A DNA stretch of 12,548 bases, from NCBI GenBank assembly GCA_012516755.1, contig JAAYWE010000348.1:1-12548 (forward strand). Direction: 5' to 3'. The notes beneath the pieces were generated by a model that saw only the letters and a list, made by a program, of their open reading frames with translations, was not told where the DNA came from and did no database searches. The position numbers and the translations under genes were made by a program. The stretch is from Treponema sp. Its GTDB lineage: Bacteria; Spirochaetota; Spirochaetia; Treponematales; Rectinemataceae. Positions 7,776 to 12,548 of this stretch are shown here, piece by piece. The first letter of the stretch is position 1. Each line of letters begins with the position of its first letter.

Positions 7776-7804
7776 TTGACAACCGCAATAAATTCATCAA
7801 TACT
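7776..7804 (+). promoter_or_regulatory. Candidate promoter of the ABC importer operon
   Basis: A perfect -35 TTGACA (7776-7781), a 17-base spacer and AATACT (7799-7804, four of six) lie upstream of the binding-protein gene. Transcription would start near 7811, giving a leader of about 55 bases ending in a strong AAGGAGG (7854-7860) six bases before the ATG. A ten-base palindrome, ATGGATCCAT (7816-7825), sits just after the expected start and is a possible operator. All inferred from sequence. Confidence 0.55.
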
Positions 7805-7866
7805 AATAAAAAACCATGGATCCATAGAGAAAATGGACCTGGACATATTCATCAAGGAGGCTGTCG

Positions 7867-9111
7867 ATGGCGAAAAAACTATCAATCGTATTGCTGCTTA
7901 TAGCAATACTTTCTCCTATGTATGCTCAACAGAAAACAGTAAGCATCTGGGGTTGGAGAGCTCAGGATGTCGATGTATGGAAAGGGGTCGAGACCGCACT
8001 TAAGGCAAAAGGTGAGCAAATATCCATCAGATATGAGGTTTTCCCACCTACCGAATATGATTCTAAGCTATTGGTTTCATTGCAGGGCGGAGTTGGTCCG
8101 GATATCATGTATACCCGCAGACTCCCCGGTGCCCGGACCCAAGCCTTGCTAGACAACGGCTACCTTACTGCCATAAATGGACTGGTCGATCTATCCAACT
8201 TCGATGATGTATCGTTGAGTTTTATAAGCACGGATAATAAAGTATGGGGCGTTCCCTTTGCAAACCAGATAATTGGAATATTCTACAATAGGGCAATCTT
8301 TGATAAATACAAACTCAAGGAGCCACAAACCTGGGATGAGATGGTCCAGATAGCCGAGACCCTAAAGAAGAATGGTGTAACGCCATTCTTTGTTACCGGC
8401 AAAGAAGCGTGGATCCTTGCCATGCAAAACGCCATGGTTGGCGTGAGCTATCCAGGAGATGAATGGATAGGAAAACTAACCGTAGGCAAGGCAAAATTTA
8501 CAGATCCAGAATATGTAAATATGCTCAAAGACCTCAATGCCCTTAAAAAATACTACCAAAAGGATTTTATGGCCAACACCAGCGCCGAACAGGATGTAGC
8601 TTTTGCCATGGAACAGGCAGCAATGGTCTTCTATGGTGTCTGGGGCAATACAAATTGGCTCAAGATGAATCCAGACTTGAAGTTCGATTATTTCCCTATT
8701 CCGCCAAAGGATAAGAAAGTACCAGCAAAAGCATATACATACATGGATGGCGCTTATGGCCTAAACAATACTTCAAAAAACAAAGAAGCTGCATTGAAAG
8801 TTCTCAATTATACTGGTACCAAGGCTTATGGTGAGCTATTCTCCTCGACAACCGGCGAAATCACGGCTATAAACGGCGTCACCATGCCAGCCTCGAAGCC
8901 GATACTGGTAAAATGCTATGAAAAAATGACCACCATAGCCGCAAAAAACCGCTACTGGGTGGGCTCACCCTTTGATGCAGGAACGCCGAGTGTCTACAAC
9001 ATTCTGGAAAAAGACATGCAGTCGATGTATCTTGATCAAATGACGCCAGAGGCTCTGGCAAAAAGATTGCAGGATGGAGTATCGACATGGTACCCTGCTT
9101 TCAAGAAATAA
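7867..9111 (+). CDS. ABC sugar importer, periplasmic substrate-binding protein
   Basis: This 414-residue family 1 (CUT1-type) extracellular solute-binding protein starts after AAGGAGG. It has a classical signal peptide (MAKK, then a hydrophobic run from about 5 to 15) with likely cleavage after SPMYA at residue 20. There is no lipobox cysteine, so the mature protein should be free in a periplasm, which points to a diderm cell. Family features include VSIWGWRAQDVDVWKG, LLVSLQGGVGPDIMY, VWGVPFANQIIGIFYNRAIF, ETLKKNGVTPFFVTG and YMDGAYGLNNTSKNKEAALK. Many tryptophan and tyrosine residues fit sugar binding. The divergent murQ-murR and the following namZ suggest MurNAc or a MurNAc-containing muropeptide as ligand (inference). 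It is followed by a strong hairpin before the permease genes, which probably raises its level relative to theirs. Confidence 0.92.
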   Translation: MAKKLSIVLLLIAILSPMYAQQKTVSIWGWRAQDVDVWKGVETALKAKGEQISIRYEVFPPTEYDSKLLVSLQGGVGPDIMYTRRLPGARTQALLDNGYLTAINGLVDLSNFDDVSLSFISTDNKVWGVPFANQIIGIFYNRAIFDKYKLKEPQTWDEMVQIAETLKKNGVTPFFVTGKEAWILAMQNAMVGVSYPGDEWIGKLTVGKAKFTDPEYVNMLKDLNALKKYYQKDFMANTSAEQDVAFAMEQAAMVFYGVWGNTNWLKMNPDLKFDYFPIPPKDKKVPAKAYTYMDGAYGLNNTSKNKEAALKVLNYTGTKAYGELFSSTTGEITAINGVTMPASKPILVKCYEKMTTIAAKNRYWVGSPFDAGTPSVYNILEKDMQSMYLDQMTPEALAKRLQDGVSTWYPAFKK

Positions 9112-9151
9112 TCTTTCTAAGTATATATTGAGTGCAGCTGTATGAAAAACT

Positions 9152-9187
9152 GCGCCGCGGCTTTATTCTAGGAAAAAGCCGCGGCGC
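9152..9187 (+). promoter_or_regulatory. Strong intercistronic stem-loop between binding protein and permease genes
   Basis: The arms at 9152-9164 and 9175-9187 are a perfect 13-base, G/C-rich inverted repeat (core GCGCCGCGGC). The stem can extend by TTC/GAA past one bulged A, leaving a three-base TAG loop. No run of Ts follows, so it is not a typical intrinsic terminator. By analogy with hairpins after binding-protein genes such as malE, it probably protects the upstream mRNA 3' end from exonucleases or causes partial termination. It lies 40 bases after the binding-protein stop and 28 before the permease start. Confidence 0.75.
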
Positions 9188-9215
9188 TTGCGTATAGCGC
9201 TGAAACGAGGTTGCT

Positions 9216-10115
9216 GTGCGAAAATATTCTTTTCTATGGATGCTTCTACCTGCCTTTATTCTATATTCGCTTTTTATAGCCTATCCTTTCTTCTCGAGCC
9301 TCGGCCTCAGTTTCTATGAGTGGCCAGGCATTGGCCCAAAGAAATTCATAGGCCTTGCCAACTACAAAAACATACTCACTGGGTTCATGTCATCGGAATT
9401 CTACAATGCGCTATGGCACAATGTAGTGTTTTTTATTTGGTCACTCATTTTATCTGTAGTACCCGGACTATTCTTTGCATTTCTGCTTTCCGCGAATATC
9501 AAAGGAACAGGCTGGCTCAAGGTGGTCTTTTTCTTCCCCAATACACTTGCAATCGTAGTGGTCGGATTCCTTTGGGGACTATTGCTCAATCCTCAATGGG
9601 GCCTAATAAATCAGCTTTTCAGGTTAGTTGGCCTGGACTTCTTGGCAAAACCATGGCTTGGAGACACAAAGACTGCACTGCCAACGATTATCTTTGTTAC
9701 AGCATGGCGAGGCTTAGGATTCTATATACTCATATACCTCGCCGCGATTTTAGGCGTAGACAGAGAAATGATAGAGGCTGCACGCATAGATGGAGCTTCC
9801 GAACTGCAAATTGCGGGCCGTATCATTCTGCCTCATCTCTATCCGATAATCGCAACTACATCCATGCTTAAGTTTATCTGGACATTCAATATCTTCGACA
9901 TTGTATATGCGATGGAAGGCACACAGGGAGGTCCTGCGGGGTCTACAGACGTTCTCGGAACTCTTTTCTACCGAATTGCTTTTGGAGGACTTGGCGCAAG
10001 CCAAGTAGGAATGGGACTTGGGGCAACCGTTGTGACGCTGATATTCCTCATAGTGCTACCAGTCTCGATATTCTACGTTTTTATTGTTGAAAAACGCGTA
10101 GAAAAGGGGCAATGA
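9216..10115 (+). CDS. ABC sugar importer permease, MalF/UgpA-like
   Basis: This 299-residue inner-membrane permease of the binding-protein-dependent (CUT1) type has about six membrane segments, the first at residues 7-30 (FLWMLLPAFILYSLFIAYPF). The ATPase-docking EAA loop is EMIEAARIDGASELQIAGRI (184-203) followed by ILPHL. It starts with GTG at 9216, chosen because ACGAGG ends five bases upstream and the family's usual N-terminus begins here. The last four bases overlap the next permease gene (ATGA), a sign of translational coupling. It would form a heterodimer with that permease and take substrate from the binding protein encoded just upstream. No ATPase gene is in the operon, so a shared MsmX/UgpC-type ATPase encoded elsewhere is likely. 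Confidence 0.93.
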   Translation: MRKYSFLWMLLPAFILYSLFIAYPFFSSLGLSFYEWPGIGPKKFIGLANYKNILTGFMSSEFYNALWHNVVFFIWSLILSVVPGLFFAFLLSANIKGTGWLKVVFFFPNTLAIVVVGFLWGLLLNPQWGLINQLFRLVGLDFLAKPWLGDTKTALPTIIFVTAWRGLGFYILIYLAAILGVDREMIEAARIDGASELQIAGRIILPHLYPIIATTSMLKFIWTFNIFDIVYAMEGTQGGPAGSTDVLGTLFYRIAFGGLGASQVGMGLGATVVTLIFLIVLPVSIFYVFIVEKRVEKGQ

Positions 10116-10942
10116 TGTTCAAGTTTAATGGATTCCAGAAGGCGCTAGCATGGATTTTTCTTCTTCTGCTCGCGTTTGCAAATCTATATCCCATCGGTAT
10201 CATGATGCTATCCAGCTTCAAATCTACAAAAGAGATATTTCTTGAGCCATTTAGTCTTCCAAGCGTTTGGAGATGGCAGAACTATGTCTCCGCCTGGCAA
10301 CGTGCTGATTTTGCGACTTATTTCAAGAATTCCGTTCTCGTGACCGCTTTGTCGATTGTCTCTATCATAATTGTGTCTTCAATGGCAGCCTATGTAATCG
10401 CTCGTTTCGATTTTAAATTCAAGCGAGGAATATATCTATATATGTTAGCTGGTCTTGCACTGCCTACACGCCTTGCGATTATCCCAATTTTCCTCATCAT
10501 GCGCAATCTTCATCTCTTGGACAAGCTTTCGGGTCTAGTGGTTGTATACACTGCCAGCGGAATTGCTTTTTCGGTTTTTTTGCTTGTGAATTTCTTTAAA
10601 AACCTTCCGCACGATATTGAAGATTCGGCTAAGATGGATGGTGCGGGACCTTTCCGCATATACTGGCAGATCGACCTGCCGCTTTTGAAGCCAGCTCTCG
10701 TAACTGTGGCAATGTTCAACTTTATAGATGTATGGAATGACTTCTTTTTCCCCCTAATCCTTCTGAGTTCCAAGGCCAAAAAAACCGTCCCTCTGGGGCT
10801 ACAGGCATTTTTTGGCGAATATACTGTGGAATGGGATGTGCTCTTTGCAGCCCTCAATATATCGGTTTTGCCAATTCTGATCGTATTCCTGATTCTTTCC
10901 AAGCAATTCATAGCAGGTCTGACGGAAGGCGCCTTGAAGTAA
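10112..10942 (+). CDS. ABC sugar importer permease, MalG/UgpE-like
   Basis: This 276-residue partner permease of the CUT1 importer has six predicted membrane segments, the first at about 11-33 (ALAWIFLLLLAFANLYPIGI). The conserved N-terminal block LSSFKSTKEIF is followed by PFSLPSVWRWQNYVSAW, as in MalG-like proteins. The EAA loop is DIEDSAKMDGAGPFRIYWQI (168-187) followed by DLPLLKPAL. Two adjacent ATGs, at 10112 and 10115, could start it. GGGG (10106-10109) lies two bases before the first and five before the second, so 10115 may be the true start. It is the last gene of the transporter operon. The 68 bases to the end of convergent namZ hold only a weak, mismatched inverted repeat and no clear terminator. 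Confidence 0.93.
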   Translation: MMFKFNGFQKALAWIFLLLLAFANLYPIGIMMLSSFKSTKEIFLEPFSLPSVWRWQNYVSAWQRADFATYFKNSVLVTALSIVSIIIVSSMAAYVIARFDFKFKRGIYLYMLAGLALPTRLAIIPIFLIMRNLHLLDKLSGLVVVYTASGIAFSVFLLVNFFKNLPHDIEDSAKMDGAGPFRIYWQIDLPLLKPALVTVAMFNFIDVWNDFFFPLILLSSKAKKTVPLGLQAFFGEYTVEWDVLFAALNISVLPILIVFLILSKQFIAGLTEGALK

Positions 10943-11010
10943 GGAAAAGGCCAACTGCAAGGGCTTTGAAGCGGACAAACAAGCAGCAAAACCCCAAGCA
11001 AATGAGTAGC

Positions 11011-12210
11011 TTAGGCCTTCTGGGCGCCATATATAAGATATTTTCCCCTAATCCTCAGAAATTGACTCTCATCTCTGTGCGCAAATTCGAGACAGTCCTC
11101 GAGAGGTGCTCCGCTTGTTATCATACATCGCAGGGTTGTTCCACCCGTCAGCTTATCGAAAAAGCTAAGGCTTTTATCATCCCAATCCTCCCGCCATCTA
11201 AATTTGTCTGGATACATTCGATGAATTGTATGGACCAGAGTTATGCCTGTATCGAGCGACCGCAGAGCTTGTCTATCGGTAAGCGAAACCAAGACACCCT
11301 CACAAAGCTCTCCTTTGTATTTGGAGGCCGAAGGCGAGAAAAACAGAGAGATGAACACCACACCAGGCAATTCAAAAGCAGCAAGCTGTTCTCTCAGAGC
11401 CTCTCCATCGATAAATGGCGCTCCAATGATCTCAAAAGGCCGTGAGGTTCCCCGTCCTTCGGAAAGCCAGGTGCCTTCTACAAGACAGGTACCGGGATAT
11501 AATTCGGCACAGCTGAGAGTCGGAAGATTAGGTGATGGCAGAGGCCAGGGCAGGTTTGTCCCTTCCCATGCGATACGCGAATTCCAGCCCGACATCTTGA
11601 CTATTTCCAGCTCACAGTTGGGATAATACTCGCCCTTTAGGTATAGAGCAAATTCTCCGATTGTCATTCCATAGCGCGGTGGAAGCCCATAGCCACCCAC
11701 AAAGCTTTCCGCTTCCTTAGAAATAGGAGAACCTTCGATCTTCGATCCTCCGATAGGATTGGGTCTATCGAGCACAATAAGCGGTGTCCCCACTTTTTCA
11801 CATACTTCCATAATATAAGCAAGAGTATATAGATATGTATAATACCGACAGCCAACATCTTGCATATCGAATACAAGAGCATCTAAAGATTCCAACATCC
11901 AGGGCTCTGGCCTAAGGCGCTTTCCATATAGAGAATATGCAGGAATTCCCCTGAAGACCTCATCATCCAGCCCCACGGCATCCTGCGCAGCGCCTCTGAA
12001 TCCATGCTCCGGTCCAAAGAGACATGCTGGAATAATTCCATGTTCTATGAAAGCTTTCCATGAAGGTATGCCACTGGATGTTATTGCCGCAGAATTGGTA
12101 GCTAATCCATAGCGTTTATTATATCGACGAGTATCATCCAGAAAGTTTTCAAGACCTAACACAACTGAAGCCCGTTGCTGTTTTGACTTACTCATGATAT
12201 ATGCTAACAT
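11011..12210 (-). CDS. namZ: DUF1343 exo-beta-N-acetylmuramidase NamZ (GH171)
   Basis: This 399-residue protein covers the full DUF1343 domain, the family of B. subtilis NamZ (YbbC), which releases terminal MurNAc from peptidoglycan fragments. Landmarks are LFGPEHGFRGAAQ (64-76), whose Glu68 is a likely active-site residue, then YSLYGKRLRP, VFDMQDVGCRYYTYLYTLAY, VLDRPNPIGG, LPSPNLPTL, LYPGTCLVEGTWLSEGRGT and PFEIIGAPFID. No signal peptide or lipobox is visible, unlike the secreted B. subtilis enzyme, so it is probably cytosolic. The start is uncertain: ATG 12210 or ATG 12195 (MSKSKQQ), neither with a good Shine-Dalgarno. It is divergent from the serine hydrolase gene, only 8-23 bases apart, and convergent with the importer operon, which fits a role in processing the imported muropeptide. 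Confidence 0.93.
   Translation of the reverse strand: MLAYIMSKSKQQRASVVLGLENFLDDTRRYNKRYGLATNSAAITSSGIPSWKAFIEHGIIPACLFGPEHGFRGAAQDAVGLDDEVFRGIPAYSLYGKRLRPEPWMLESLDALVFDMQDVGCRYYTYLYTLAYIMEVCEKVGTPLIVLDRPNPIGGSKIEGSPISKEAESFVGGYGLPPRYGMTIGEFALYLKGEYYPNCELEIVKMSGWNSRIAWEGTNLPWPLPSPNLPTLSCAELYPGTCLVEGTWLSEGRGTSRPFEIIGAPFIDGEALREQLAAFELPGVVFISLFFSPSASKYKGELCEGVLVSLTDRQALRSLDTGITLVHTIHRMYPDKFRWREDWDDKSLSFFDKLTGGTTLRCMITSGAPLEDCLEFAHRDESQFLRIRGKYLIYGAQKA
12183..12210 (+). promoter_or_regulatory. Candidate promoter for the serine hydrolase gene
   Basis: TTGACT (12183-12188, five of six), a 16-base spacer and TAACAT (12205-12210), the latter preceded by TGC as an extended -10, lie just ahead of the ATG at 12219. 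The ATG is eight bases after the hexamer, so the mRNA would be leaderless or nearly so. The element overlaps the start of namZ on the other strand, where AACATA read backwards (TATGTT) could be part of an opposing promoter. Confidence 0.45.
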
Positions 12211-12218
12211 ATTTATTT

Positions 12219-12548
12219 ATGACCTACAACAAAAATAAAGGCTCCTCACATAGGCATAATCCAACCGAGGAGTCTCTCGAGAACCTCATAAAAGATGCAC
12301 TATCGAAAAGCCTCTGTACAGGCATTGCGGCTGCAGTTTCCATGGATGGCAAGCTCTTCTGGTCGCATTGTTCCGGATTTACAGCAAGAGAAGAACCTGC
12401 TGCTGCCCAATCTATTGAAAACCATGACCAGGCTTCTAAAGTGGTAATTGCTCCCATCGATGCCGAGACTCGCTTTGATGTTGCTTCGATGACTAAGCCT
12501 TTGAGTACAAGTCTCCTTATCCTGAAAGCACTGCAAGCAGGCGCATTG
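12219..12548 (+). CDS. Beta-lactamase-fold serine hydrolase (AmiE/YbbE-like), 3' end missing
   Basis: The frame is open from ATG 12219 to the window end: 110 residues of what is usually a protein of about 350-450. The region GIAAAVSMDGKLFWSHCSGF (35-54) followed by RFDVASMTKPLSTSLLILKA (85-104) is the start of a class C beta-lactamase/penicillin-binding fold. S90-M-T-K93 is the catalytic SxxK motif. No signal peptide precedes it; the N-terminus is polar (MTYNKNKGSSHRHNPTEE). In B. subtilis the homologue YbbE/AmiE sits in the murQ-murR-murP-amiE-nagZ-namZ operon and acts as an N-acetylmuramyl-L-alanine amidase that removes the peptide from MurNAc. Its place beside namZ supports the same role. 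An esterase of the same fold is the alternative, since the YxN and HxG motifs lie beyond the window. Confidence 0.82.
   Translation, partial: MTYNKNKGSSHRHNPTEESLENLIKDALSKSLCTGIAAAVSMDGKLFWSHCSGFTAREEPAAAQSIENHDQASKVVIAPIDAETRFDVASMTKPLSTSLLILKALQAGAL

Noticed and set aside
10943..11010. Imperfect repeat AAAGGCC / GGGCTTT as a terminator for the importer operon.
   Set aside because: The stem has a G-G mismatch and no following Ts; I cannot support it as a terminator.
11243..11626. A 127-residue open frame on the plus strand inside namZ.
   Set aside because: It is antisense to conserved DUF1343 motifs and has no family resemblance or ribosome site.

Overview
The window looks like an ordinary chromosomal stretch from a diderm bacterium of mid GC content. 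I favour a spirochaete of the Treponema/Spirochaeta type, from the overall look of the proteins and the mix of genes, but no sequence in the window proves the taxon. All genes are intact apart from the two cut by the window edges. I see no rRNA, tRNA, insertion sequence, phage gene or CRISPR array, and no gene-free stretch longer than about 190 bases.

Left part (1-5745), housekeeping genes on both strands: the 3' part of mazG (+); a large MFS-type membrane protein fused to a C-terminal HEAT-repeat domain (+); yggT (-), convergent with it; a DUF72/YecE-like gene (+), divergent from yggT; then, on the minus strand, an RluA-type pseudouridine synthase gene overlapping a small gene of unknown function.

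Right part (5873-12548), a cell-wall amino-sugar salvage locus: murQ (MurNAc-6-phosphate etherase) overlaps an RpiR/MurR-type regulator on the minus strand. Divergent from them lies a three-gene ABC sugar importer (binding protein and two permeases). These are followed by namZ (DUF1343, exo-beta-N-acetylmuramidase) on the minus strand and a divergent beta-lactamase-fold serine hydrolase, cut by the window end, which resembles Bacillus subtilis AmiE/YbbE. This is largely the same gene set as the B. subtilis murQ-murR-murP-amiE-nagZ-namZ operon, but the PTS permease MurP is replaced by a CUT1-type ABC importer.

Reading of the system (inference): the binding protein captures MurNAc or a MurNAc-containing muropeptide in the periplasm and the permeases import it. 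NamZ and the serine hydrolase, neither of which shows a signal peptide, trim it in the cytosol. MurQ converts MurNAc-6-P to GlcNAc-6-P, and the regulator senses MurNAc-6-P. ABC import delivers unphosphorylated sugar, so a MurNAc kinase is needed, and an ATPase subunit is also missing; neither is in the window.

A second theme is translation initiation. At least four genes (MFS-HEAT, DUF72, the pseudouridine synthase and the serine hydrolase) have a -10-like hexamer ending about 7-14 bases before the ATG and no Shine-Dalgarno sequence. This suggests leaderless or very short-leader mRNAs. The yggT, murQ, murR and transporter genes instead have clear Shine-Dalgarno sites.
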